A stretch of DNA of 32,665 nt from contig JAIFLT010000123.1 in assembly GCA_020048955.1 (NCBI GenBank), positions 1-32,665 of the forward strand, read 5' to 3'. The translations under genes were made by a program, and so were the position numbers. The notes beneath the pieces are model-generated. The model did no database searches, was not told the origin of the DNA, and saw only the letters and a list, made by a program, of their open reading frames with translations. Numbering within the stretch: the stretch's first letter is position 1; each line of letters starts with the position of its first letter. Shown piece by piece: positions 17,421 through 24,672 of this stretch. Source of the stretch: Flavobacterium sp. (GTDB lineage: Bacteria > Bacteroidota > Bacteroidia > Flavobacteriales > Flavobacteriaceae).

Positions 17421-17617
17421 ATAAAAGCCCCCTAACCAGAGAAGTGGAAATAAAAGTTAAAAAAGTATTTTTGTGTGTAAATGCAAGTGTAGATTAGTGA
17501 CTACAATATGTAAAAATTTGTATAAAATTAAGGGTAGTAAACTAAATTAAAAATTGAAACGAAAATTAAAATTAAATATGAAATTCTTCAATTATTTTAT
17601 TTTTCTTTTTCAGATAT

Positions 17618-18166
17618 TTACTTATTCATCTCCAAAAAATGATTGATTTTATTGAGAATTAAATATGCTTCTTTTTCAGTGAGACTATTTAATAGTTCAA
17701 TTTGCTTTTGACGATAAGTAATAACAATCGATTCAGAATCTCTTTTAAAATTGGCAATACTACCTGTATAAGCTTTTCCAAAAAGAGGAATTTTATTTAA
17801 AGCTTTAATATAAAACAAACTTTCAATTGAAATAGAATCTATTTCGTCTATATAATAACTCTTATACTTATTAAAGGTAGCAATGTTTTTCTGAATAAAG
17901 ATTTCGGTAACATTAATTTCAATAGTAGTTTTTCCTTTAAAAATCCAAATTAATTGCCTAATTATAATCACTGCTATTCCAGCTGTAATCAATATTGGAA
18001 TTATAATAAAGTATAGTTTTTCGAAATAAATCAACATTGAATATAAAACAATCAAAAAACTAATAACAATAAGAAATAAGATTAAAAAAGTAGTTAAAAA
18101 CCAATTCTTATGTGGTTTCAAATTGTAAATAAAGACGTCATTAAATTTATTTAAACGCTGCATCAA
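17618..18166 (-). CDS. Small two-TM membrane protein of unknown function
   Basis: A 182-aa protein I do not recognise as a named family. Two strong hydrophobic segments (about residues 23-48 and 52-70) are followed by a charged cytoplasmic part with alternating short strands (KTTIEINVTEIFIQKN...YYIDEIDSISIESLFY...SIVITYRQKQIELL) and a terminal helix. The layout resembles bacterial PH-like membrane proteins, but the match is only general. It is convergent with the second porin and lies 54 bp downstream of the helicase gene on the same strand, so it could be read through from that gene. Confidence 0.65.
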   Translation of the reverse strand: MMQRLNKFNDVFIYNLKPHKNWFLTTFLILFLIVISFLIVLYSMLIYFEKLYFIIIPILITAGIAVIIIRQLIWIFKGKTTIEINVTEIFIQKNIATFNKYKSYYIDEIDSISIESLFYIKALNKIPLFGKAYTGSIANFKRDSESIVITYRQKQIELLNSLTEKEAYLILNKINHFLEMNK

Positions 18167-18220
18167 AAAATATAAAATTTTAAAACTTATAAGCTAATAA
18201 CTGCTAACTGCCATCTGAAA

Positions 18221-19564
18221 TTACTCCTCTTTCTTAACAACCTTCCTAGCAACCTCAATCTTAAACTTCTTGCCTTTCATTTTTTCATCACGAATGTTAG
18301 CCAAAAACTCTATTACTTTTTTAGATTTTACGGCGGCAAACGAAATGAAATCTTTCACTTCAATCAAACCTAAATCGCCTTTTTCTAGTTTTCCTTTTTG
18401 AGAAAAGAAACCTACAATGTCTATTTTATTCAATTTGTTTTTCTTTCCGCCACTTACATAAATCGTTTGAAATTGCGGTGGTTTTGGTAAATTTGTGGCG
18501 TTTTCTACATTTAAAACAGGCATTTTATAATCTAAATACTCCATTTTTTTCTCACTTTCGTGCGCTATAATGTACGCCGTTCCTGAAGCTAACATTCTCG
18601 CCGTACGACCATTTCTATGAGTAAATTCGTCTTCTTTTAAAGGCAAATGATAATGAATTACGTGCTTCATTTCGGGAATATCCAATCCACGCGCCGCTAA
18701 ATCGGTCGTGATTAAATAACTTACACTTCCGTTTCTAAACTGAATTAAAGCGCGTTCGCGTTCATCTTGATCCATTCCGCCGTGATAATACGTCGAATAA
18801 ATTCCTTTTTCGTTCAACGTGTCGCTGATGCGTTCGGCAGCATCACGATGGTTGCAAAAGATAATCGCCGCTTCCGATTTTAGGGAACAAATCAAATTGA
18901 ATAACGAATTGATTTTGTCTTTTTCTTTAGAAACAACCATTTTCAAACTCAAATTGCTACTCGAATCTTCCGTTGGAATAAAATCCAAAACCGTCGGATT
19001 CAAAACGCGCGTATATTTAGGAATTTCAATATCGGATGTCGCCGAAACCAAAACGCGTTTGTTCAACTTATTCAATCTCGAAATGATAAAGCTCATTTGC
19101 TCGTGAAATCCTAATTGCAACGACTTATCAAATTCATCCAAAACCAACGTCTGAATGGCATCTACAGCAAAAGTTTCTCTGTCCAAATGATCGGCAATTC
19201 GACCAGGCGTTCCTATTAAAATCGCAGGAGGATTTGATAAATTCTTAATTTCTGTTTCAATAGAATGTCCACCATAACAAACATTTACTTTGTAATCGGT
19301 GCCCATTTTTTTCCAAACTTGTTCGATTTGCAAACCCAATTCACGCGATGGAACTAAAATCAAACATTGAACGTCTTTACATCTATCGTCCAACATTTGA
19401 AAAATAGGTAATAAAAAAGCTAACGTTTTTCCAGAACCTGTAGGTGAAAGTAGTAAAACATTGGCCTCGTTCAAGATGGTTTCTTGAGCAACAACTTGCA
19501 TATCGTTTAATTCCTCAATACCTAAATTGAGAAGAACATTATTGGAATGTGGATTTTTATTCAT
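18221..19564 (-). CDS. DEAD-box RNA helicase, DbpA-like
   Basis: A 447-aa ATP-dependent RNA helicase. Motifs in order: Q-motif region (LNDMQVVAQ), motif I SPTGSGKT, Ia PSRELGLQ, motif II DEFD (a variant of DEAD), motif III SAT, motif V TTDLAARGLD and motif VI HRNGRTAR. The C-terminal 70 residues (IYVSGGKKNKLNKIDIVGFFSQKGKLEKGDLGLIEVKDFISFAAV) match the DbpA RNA-binding domain, which in E. coli directs the enzyme to 23S rRNA hairpin 92 during large-subunit assembly (family knowledge). A TACCTTTG box ends 4 bp before the start codon, which would give an almost leaderless message. Confidence 0.88.
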   Translation of the reverse strand: MNKNPHSNNVLLNLGIEELNDMQVVAQETILNEANVLLLSPTGSGKTLAFLLPIFQMLDDRCKDVQCLILVPSRELGLQIEQVWKKMGTDYKVNVCYGGHSIETEIKNLSNPPAILIGTPGRIADHLDRETFAVDAIQTLVLDEFDKSLQLGFHEQMSFIISRLNKLNKRVLVSATSDIEIPKYTRVLNPTVLDFIPTEDSSSNLSLKMVVSKEKDKINSLFNLICSLKSEAAIIFCNHRDAAERISDTLNEKGIYSTYYHGGMDQDERERALIQFRNGSVSYLITTDLAARGLDIPEMKHVIHYHLPLKEDEFTHRNGRTARMLASGTAYIIAHESEKKMEYLDYKMPVLNVENATNLPKPPQFQTIYVSGGKKNKLNKIDIVGFFSQKGKLEKGDLGLIEVKDFISFAAVKSKKVIEFLANIRDEKMKGKKFKIEVARKVVKKEE

Positions 19565-19568
19565 TTGG

Positions 19569-19576
19569 CAAAGGTA
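19569..19576 (-). promoter_or_regulatory. -7 box TACCTTTG at the helicase start
   Basis: On the minus strand TACCTTTG matches TAnnTTTG and lies 4 bp upstream of the ATG. No TTTG is found about 19 bp further upstream. If used, the 5' leader would be about one nucleotide. Confidence 0.45.
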
Positions 19577-19698
19577 ACTAAATTTAGGGTTTTAGGTTGT
19601 AGGTTTTTGGATGTAGGTTTTGACATAAATTTTTCAAATTTCTTAAATTTCTCAAATCTGTGTTGCTAAAAATTGATAATTAGAGTTGATTTTTTAAT

Positions 19699-19706
19699 TA
19701 CATTTG
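19699..19706 (+). promoter_or_regulatory. -7 box TACATTTG for the second M14 peptidase
   Basis: TACATTTG lies 19 bp upstream of the ATG at 19726 in the 161-bp divergent spacer. No well-spaced TTTG is seen. The spacer also has low-complexity repeats of TAGGTT near 19590-19620. Confidence 0.5.
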
Positions 19707-19725
19707 AACTCCAAAAAAAAATACC

Positions 19726-21453
19726 ATGCGTTTTATAAAAGTTGCTTTCCTCCTATTCACGACAGTTCTTTTGGCTCAAGATAATGCAAAATACGACACC
19801 TATTTTGAAAAAGGAAACGGAAATCAAAGTGCTGATTATGAGGAAATACTTCGTTATTATGAGCAATTGGATTTAGATTTTGAAACCATTCAAGTTTTAA
19901 ATATGGGCGAAACCGATAGTGGTGAACGCTTGCAAGTAGTGATTTTCAATCCAGATAAAGTATTTGATTTAAATTTTGCTTCTTCAGAAAAAAGCATCCT
20001 ATTAATCAATAACGGAATTCACGCCGGTGAACCTGACGGAATTGATGCCACCATGCAATTGTACCGCGACTTGGCTTTAGGGAAAATTAAAGTGCCAAAA
20101 AATGTGATTGTGGTTGCTATTCCGGTCTATAATATTGGTGGTTGTTTGAATAGAAATTCGACGACGCGCGTCAATCAAGATGGACCAGAGGAATATGGTT
20201 TTCGAGGCAATGCAAGAAACTTTGATTTGAACAGAGATTTTATAAAATCGGATACTAAAAATACACATAGTTTTTATAAAATATTTCAAGAATTCAATCC
20301 CGATATTTTTATAGACAATCACGTGAGCAATGGCGCAGATTATCAATATACGTTGACGTACATCATGACCGAACCTAAAAAATTAGGTACCGTTTTGGGT
20401 GATTATATGAAAAACGAATTGACGCCATCGATTGTAAAAGATTTACAACAAAAAAAGATAGAAACCACGCCTTATGTAAACGTTTGGCACGGCACACCAG
20501 ACGAAGGTTTTCAGCAGTTTTTTGAAAGTCCGAGGTATGCCACAGGTTATACTTCATTATTCAATACCATTGGTTTTGTGGTAGAAACGCACATGTTGAA
20601 AAACTACGCTAGTCGTGTGAAAGCAACTTATGAGTTTATGGTTTCTACAATAAATTTTGCCGATAAAAACTATAAAACCATAAAAATCAAACGATTAGAA
20701 AACAAAAAACAATTTCTACCAAAAAGTGAGTATACCATTAAATGGGAAATTGATACGACCAAAATTACCAAAATTCCGTTTTTTGGTTACGAAGGAAAAT
20801 ACAAAAAAAGTGATGTAACCACAGGCAAACGATTGTATTACGATAGAAAACTTCCGTTTACAAAGTACATTCCTTTTTTGGCAGATTTTAAATCGGTTCA
20901 AACGGTTAAAATCCCGAATGCTTATGTCATTCCACAAGGATTTTGGCCCGTAATTGATCGTTTGAAAGAAAATAAAGTAGAATTCAGAAGATTAAAAACC
21001 GATACAATAATTGAAGTAGAAAGTTATAGAATTACCGATTATAAAACTTCTAAAAATGCTTACGAAGGACATTATCCGCACAACAGTACAAAAATTGTAA
21101 GTTCTAAAATAAATATGAATTTTAGAAAAGGTGATTATTTGTTCAAAACCGACCAAATGGGCGTAAAATTTCTAGTAGAAACATTAGAACCAGAAGCCAT
21201 AGACAGCTTTTTCAATTGGAACTTTTTTGACACCATGTTGCAACAAAAAGAAGGCTATTCCGATTATGTTTTTGAAGATTTAGCCAATGAATATCTGAAC
21301 AAAAATCCAGAATTGCGAGCCAAATTAGAACAAAAGAAATTAGAAGACAAAGTCTTTGCAGAAAACCCAGAAGCGCAATTGGATTGGGTTCATAAAAATT
21401 CTACATATTACGAAAAAGCGCATTTGCAATATCCTGTTTATAGGATAAACTGA
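19726..21453 (+). CDS. Exported M14 family zinc metallopeptidase
   Basis: Signal peptide (MRFIKVAFLLFTTVLLAQ) then an M14 catalytic domain. Zinc ligands are H99 and E102 (GIHAGEPDG) and H199 (IDNHVSNGADY). FDLNRD is the substrate-binding block, and E287 in FVVETH fits the catalytic Glu. The C-terminal 200 residues (NAYVIPQGFWPVIDRLKENKVEF...VESYRITDYK...FRKGDYLFKTDQMGVKFLVETLEPEAIDSF) share their pattern with the M14 protein at 14654, so this is a two-domain architecture present twice in the window. It stands alone, divergent from the helicase, with its own promoter. Substrate is unknown. Confidence 0.87.
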   Translation: MRFIKVAFLLFTTVLLAQDNAKYDTYFEKGNGNQSADYEEILRYYEQLDLDFETIQVLNMGETDSGERLQVVIFNPDKVFDLNFASSEKSILLINNGIHAGEPDGIDATMQLYRDLALGKIKVPKNVIVVAIPVYNIGGCLNRNSTTRVNQDGPEEYGFRGNARNFDLNRDFIKSDTKNTHSFYKIFQEFNPDIFIDNHVSNGADYQYTLTYIMTEPKKLGTVLGDYMKNELTPSIVKDLQQKKIETTPYVNVWHGTPDEGFQQFFESPRYATGYTSLFNTIGFVVETHMLKNYASRVKATYEFMVSTINFADKNYKTIKIKRLENKKQFLPKSEYTIKWEIDTTKITKIPFFGYEGKYKKSDVTTGKRLYYDRKLPFTKYIPFLADFKSVQTVKIPNAYVIPQGFWPVIDRLKENKVEFRRLKTDTIIEVESYRITDYKTSKNAYEGHYPHNSTKIVSSKINMNFRKGDYLFKTDQMGVKFLVETLEPEAIDSFFNWNFFDTMLQQKEGYSDYVFEDLANEYLNKNPELRAKLEQKKLEDKVFAENPEAQLDWVHKNSTYYEKAHLQYPVYRIN

Positions 21454-21460
21454 AATTAAG

Positions 21461-21596
21461 TTTTTAAACCACATAGAAACATAGTTTTAGAAAACCGAAT
21501 TAGACGTTTCACTTTTTTAAAGGATTTCATAGCTATGTAATCTATTTAGAATGAAACGCCTCATAAATAAAAATCTATGTTTATATGTGGTTAAAA
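21461..21596. repeat. 136-bp imperfect inverted repeat (hairpin-forming intergenic element)
   Basis: The outer arms TTTTTAAACCACATAGAAACATAG (first 24 bases) and CTATGTTTATATGTGGTTAAAA (last 22) are reverse complements apart from one indel and one mismatch. Inside is a second pair CGTTTCA (21505-21511) / TGAAACG (21552-21558), and between these the perfect palindrome CATAGCTATG (21528-21537). The whole would fold into a long cruciform or RNA hairpin. It resembles dispersed intergenic repeats I associate with Flavobacterium genomes (recollection, not checked). It lies between convergent genes. Confidence 0.75.
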
Positions 21597-21638
21597 TTTT
21601 ACAGAAGCTATGAAATTGTTACTTTCTTCAAATGAAAA

Positions 21639-22250
21639 TCAGATTTTGATACTATTTTCATTTTCTTCTTCAAACAACAATTTAATATTTTCATACGAAT
21701 TTTTCAAAGCCTCTTGAATTTCTTCGGGTTTTAACCAAACGGCTTTTTTAATTCCTTCTTCTTTTTGAGGTGTTAATTTGTCTTCAAAATCGGTTTTCAT
21801 TTCAAACCAATGGGTTATTTTTAATCGATATTCGTTATTTCTCTTAAAAATATGATACGTTTTTTGAAGTTTCTTAGTAATTTTCAAACCTTGAACACCA
21901 GTCTCTTCTTCCACTTCTCTTACAGAACAAGCTTCAATTTCTTCGCCTTTATCGCAACCACCTTTGGGCAAATCCCATTTTCCGCCTCTAAAAATGAATA
22001 ATACTTCACCATTTTTGTTATAGACCAATCCGCCACCCGCTTTTTTTACAGGGATTTTTTCCTTTACTTTTTTCAGAATTTCCTTTTCGTCAGGATAATA
22101 CAAATAAGCTTTATTAATTTTATTGTTGAACATCTTTACAATAAGCTGTTCAATGTCAACACTTTCAAGCAAAAACAATTGAAAGTCGGTTTCCTTTGCG
22201 ACTTCATTTGTCAAAAAAAGTGGTTTATCGTTCACAAAAACTTTATACAT
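21639..22250 (-). CDS. NUDIX hydrolase
   Basis: A 203-aa protein with a full Nudix box GGCDKGEEIEACSVREVEEETGV (G-x5-E-x7-REU-x-EE-x-GU), preceded by GGGLVYNKNGEVLFIFRGGKWDLPKG. Residues 1-65 form an extra N-terminal domain before the Nudix fold. Such enzymes cleave nucleoside diphosphates linked to another moiety; the substrate here is not predictable. The start codon is 7 bp from the divergent pyrE start, so the two genes share or overlap promoter DNA. Confidence 0.87.
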   Translation of the reverse strand: MYKVFVNDKPLFLTNEVAKETDFQLFLLESVDIEQLIVKMFNNKINKAYLYYPDEKEILKKVKEKIPVKKAGGGLVYNKNGEVLFIFRGGKWDLPKGGCDKGEEIEACSVREVEEETGVQGLKITKKLQKTYHIFKRNNEYRLKITHWFEMKTDFEDKLTPQKEEGIKKAVWLKPEEIQEALKNSYENIKLLFEEENENSIKI

Positions 22251-22253
22251 TTG
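22246..22253 (+). promoter_or_regulatory. -7 box TACATTTG of pyrE, overlapping the NUDIX start codon
   Basis: TACATTTG ends 4 bp before the pyrE ATG and covers the CAT that encodes the NUDIX initiator on the other strand. The pyrE message would be nearly leaderless. A TTTA, not TTTG, lies 18 bp upstream. Confidence 0.45.
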
Positions 22254-22257
22254 CGGT

Positions 22258-22899
22258 ATGATTTTTAATAAAGAAACAGCCGAAAAAACAGCCGAATTGC
22301 TTTTACAAATAAATGCAATTAAATTGAATCCGTCAAATCCTTTTAAGTGGGCTTCGGGTTGGAACTCACCTATTTATTGCGATAATCGTCTAACGCTTTC
22401 ATTTCCAGCGATTAGAAATTATATTCGCGATGAATTTTCTAAGCAAATTGAAGAAATTTATGGTAAACCCGATGCCATTGCAGGTGTTGCAACCGGTGCT
22501 ATTGGCATTGGCATTCTTGTTGCAGAAGAATTAGGACTGCCCTTTGTGTATGTTAGACCAGAGCCAAAAAAGCATGGAAGACAAAATCAAGTGGAAGGTT
22601 TTTTACAAAAAGGTCAGAATGTTGTTGTCGTTGAAGATTTGATTTCAACAGGAAATAGTAGTTTGCTTGCCGTTGAAGCATTAAAAGAAGCTGGTGCCAA
22701 TGTAAAAGGAATGTTAGCTATTTTCTCTTACGGATTTGATGTTGCCGAAGAAAACTTCAAAAATGCGAAGGTAAATTTGAATACGTTAAGCAATTACGAA
22801 CATCTTTTAGAACTTGCTGTAGAAAAACAATACATTACAGAAGAAGAACAAAAAACATTGCAAGAATGGCGAAAAAGTCCATCAACTTGGAGTGTTTAA
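22258..22899 (+). CDS. pyrE: Orotate phosphoribosyltransferase
   Basis: Joins orotate to PRPP to make orotidine 5'-phosphate, the fifth step of de novo pyrimidine synthesis. The PRPP-binding signature VVVVEDLISTGNSSLLAVEAL is clear. The N-terminal FKWASGWNSPIYCDNRLTLSFP and the flexible-loop region YVRPEPKKHGRQNQVEG, with its catalytic Lys and His, are typical. Length 213 aa fits the family. It is divergent from the NUDIX gene and followed after 74 bp by the SRPBCC gene. Confidence 0.94.
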   Translation: MIFNKETAEKTAELLLQINAIKLNPSNPFKWASGWNSPIYCDNRLTLSFPAIRNYIRDEFSKQIEEIYGKPDAIAGVATGAIGIGILVAEELGLPFVYVRPEPKKHGRQNQVEGFLQKGQNVVVVEDLISTGNSSLLAVEALKEAGANVKGMLAIFSYGFDVAEENFKNAKVNLNTLSNYEHLLELAVEKQYITEEEQKTLQEWRKSPSTWSV

Positions 22900-22973
22900 A
22901 TAGTTATTAATTAATAATTTATTGTTAATAGTTTTGAGCGAACAATAAACCATTAACAACAAACAATAAAGAA
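22900..22973. repeat. AT-rich imperfect inverted repeat between pyrE and SRPBCC gene
   Basis: TTATTGTTAAT and ATTAACAACAAACAATAA can pair with gaps across a short centre. It may be a weak hairpin that attenuates read-through from pyrE. No T-run follows directly. Confidence 0.35.
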
Positions 22974-23366
22974 ATGAATTTAGAAAGTCCAAAAGTTACT
23001 GTAGAAAAATCGGCTGAGTATTTATATACTCAATTGTCTGATGTAAAAAATTTTGAAAAACTAATGCCAGAGAACATTGCTAAATTTGAAGTTCTTGGCG
23101 ATGATATTTTTAATTTTGGTTTGAAAGGTATGCCAGAAATCAAATTACGATTAAAAGAAGGCTTTCCACATTCTATAGTAAATCTTGCTGCAGCAAGCGA
23201 CAAACTTCCTTTTACATTAGTAGCTAATATTGATGCCATTTCTGAAAATTCTAGTGAAGTAAAATTAGATTTTGAAGGCGATTTCAACCCAATGATGGCA
23301 ATGATGATTAAAGGTCCGATTTCAAAATTTATAGAGACTTTGGCTGAAAATATGTACAAGTTGTAA
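22974..23366 (+). CDS. SRPBCC (START-like) family protein
   Basis: A 130-aa single-domain protein with the SRPBCC opening (VTVEKSAEYLYTQLSDVKNFEKLMPENI) and a C-terminal amphipathic helix (KGPISKFIETLAENMYKL). This helix-grip fold usually binds a hydrophobic ligand in a central cavity. No enzymatic motif is visible and the ligand is unknown. It lies downstream of pyrE on the same strand and is closed by a strong hairpin at 23412. Confidence 0.75.
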   Translation: MNLESPKVTVEKSAEYLYTQLSDVKNFEKLMPENIAKFEVLGDDIFNFGLKGMPEIKLRLKEGFPHSIVNLAAASDKLPFTLVANIDAISENSSEVKLDFEGDFNPMMAMMIKGPISKFIETLAENMYKL

Positions 23367-23411
23367 AAAATAGATTCCTGTGGTTTGACAAAACGGAGGA
23401 ATTGAAAATAG

Positions 23412-23448
23412 AATAACCTCGTAGCTAATTTGTTACGGGGTTATTTTA
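23412..23448. terminator. Bidirectional terminator between SRPBCC gene and birA
   Basis: AATAACCTCGTA (23412-23423) pairs with TACGGGGTTATT (23434-23445): a 12-bp stem with one G-T pair and a 10-nt loop, followed by a short T-rich tail. It sits between convergent genes and probably serves both. Confidence 0.75.
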
Positions 23449-23461
23449 TACTTTGAAAAAA

Positions 23462-24193
23462 TTAAAATAACATTTGAATCTCTTTTACACCAAAAGTTTT
23501 AACAGAGTCATCGTTCAATAGTACTTCCAACTTACCTTCATAATTTACACCTTGAATGATTCCCATAAATTGATTATTTTGATGGTCTGAAAAGGCAATA
23601 GGTGTATTTAATTTAAAAAGGTTTTTGTGATATTCCTTCCACAGAAAATCATGCTGATTGGAAAGTAACAAACTACTTTGTTTTTTTATTTGAAAAAATA
23701 AACTTTCCAGGATTTCATTTACATCAAACTCTTTTTCTTTTAATAAATATAATGAAGAAGCTTTTGGCAAATTATCAAAGTTAATTTGATTAATATTTAA
23801 TCCAATTCCAATTATAGATTCTATCCTATTGTCAGATTTGAAGCTGTTTTCTATTAAAATGCCACCAATTTTTTTATTTTCTGCCATAATGTCGTTTGGC
23901 CATTTAATAGAAAGTTTAGGCAAATGTAAAGGTTCTAATGTTTTAATTACCGATAGCGCTATGGCAACATTCAAATGAAATATTTCATCAATATCTTTCA
24001 ATACTTCTTTTATCAAGATACTTATAATTAAGTTTTTGCCACTTTCTGTTTCCCATGTTGCACCCATTTGACCTTTCCCTTTTGTTTGGTTCTTGGCAGT
24101 TACAATGGTAAAGTTTTCTACGATTTGACGTCTTGACATTTCTTTCAAAAAATCGTTTGTAGAATCTATGGCATCGAGTTTGATTAGGTTCAT
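23462..24193 (-). CDS. birA: Biotin-[acetyl-CoA-carboxylase] ligase
   Basis: Activates biotin to biotinyl-AMP and transfers it to the carboxyl-carrier protein of acetyl-CoA carboxylase. The signature loop reads GKGQMGATWETESGKNLIISIL in place of the usual GRGRxGRxW, and SIKWPNDIMAENKKIGGILIE is the conserved core. At 243 aa it has only the catalytic and small C-terminal domains, with no N-terminal HTH, so it is a monofunctional ligase without repressor activity. It is divergent from rsfS. Confidence 0.92.
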   Translation of the reverse strand: MNLIKLDAIDSTNDFLKEMSRRQIVENFTIVTAKNQTKGKGQMGATWETESGKNLIISILIKEVLKDIDEIFHLNVAIALSVIKTLEPLHLPKLSIKWPNDIMAENKKIGGILIENSFKSDNRIESIIGIGLNINQINFDNLPKASSLYLLKEKEFDVNEILESLFFQIKKQSSLLLSNQHDFLWKEYHKNLFKLNTPIAFSDHQNNQFMGIIQGVNYEGKLEVLLNDDSVKTFGVKEIQMLF

Positions 24194-24237
24194 GAAAATT
24201 ATTTTTATAAAACAGTGTTTAAACTTATGTTAAGCAT

Positions 24238-24245
24238 CAAAAATA
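24238..24245 (-). promoter_or_regulatory. Possible birA -7 box (TATTTTTG)
   Basis: TATTTTTG on the minus strand fits TAnnTTTG, 44 bp upstream of the birA ATG. A TTTG lies 22 bp further upstream (24268-24271). Spacing is not ideal. Confidence 0.35.
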
Positions 24246-24259
24246 ATCACAAATTTTGA

Positions 24260-24267
24260 TACCTTTG
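24260..24267 (+). promoter_or_regulatory. -7 box TACCTTTG of the rsfS-ftsH operon
   Basis: TACCTTTG matches TAnnTTTG 19 bp before the rsfS ATG. There is no TTTG at the ideal upstream distance. Confidence 0.55.
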
Positions 24268-24286
24268 CAAACTATATAAAATTTAA

Positions 24287-24658
24287 ATGGTAAAAAAGAC
24301 AATTAGTACCGATGTTTTATTAACTAACATCATTAAAGGAATAGAAGAAGTAAAAGGAAATGATATTGAAATCCTTGATTTAAGAGAAATCGATACCGCT
24401 GTTTGCGATTATTTTGTTATTTGCAATGGTTCATCAAATACACAAGTTAATGCTATTGTTAACTCTGTTCAAAAAGTTGTTTCCAAAGAAATAAAAGACA
24501 AGCCTTGGCATTTAGAAGGAACCGACAACGCCGAATGGGTTTTGATGGATTATGTAAGTATTGTTGTTCATGTTTTTCAAAAAGAAATTCGTGACTATTA
24601 TAATATTGAAGGTCTTTGGGGCGATGCCAAAATAACAACTTTAGAAAACAAATACTAA
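24287..24658 (+). CDS. rsfS: Ribosome silencing factor RsfS
   Basis: A 123-aa RsfS/Iojap-family protein. Members bind ribosomal protein uL14 and block joining of the 50S and 30S subunits when nutrients are scarce. The family core is readable: DLREIDTAVCDYFVICNGSSNTQVNAIV, WHLEGTDNAEWVLMDYVSIVVHVFQKEIRDYYNIEGLWGDA. It lies 14 bp upstream of ftsH and is probably cotranscribed with it. Confidence 0.93.
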   Translation: MVKKTISTDVLLTNIIKGIEEVKGNDIEILDLREIDTAVCDYFVICNGSSNTQVNAIVNSVQKVVSKEIKDKPWHLEGTDNAEWVLMDYVSIVVHVFQKEIRDYYNIEGLWGDAKITTLENKY

Positions 24659-24672
24659 AAGCACTATAAATA

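Noticed and set aside
18180-18210. TAATAACTGCTAACTGCC, a possible short tandem repeat
   Set aside because: Only two degenerate units are present; it is probably ordinary AT-rich spacer.
19586-19620. Tandem TAGGTT/GTAGGTTTT units upstream of the helicase
   Set aside because: Low-complexity and irregular; could be a decayed microsatellite but no function or regular period is supported.
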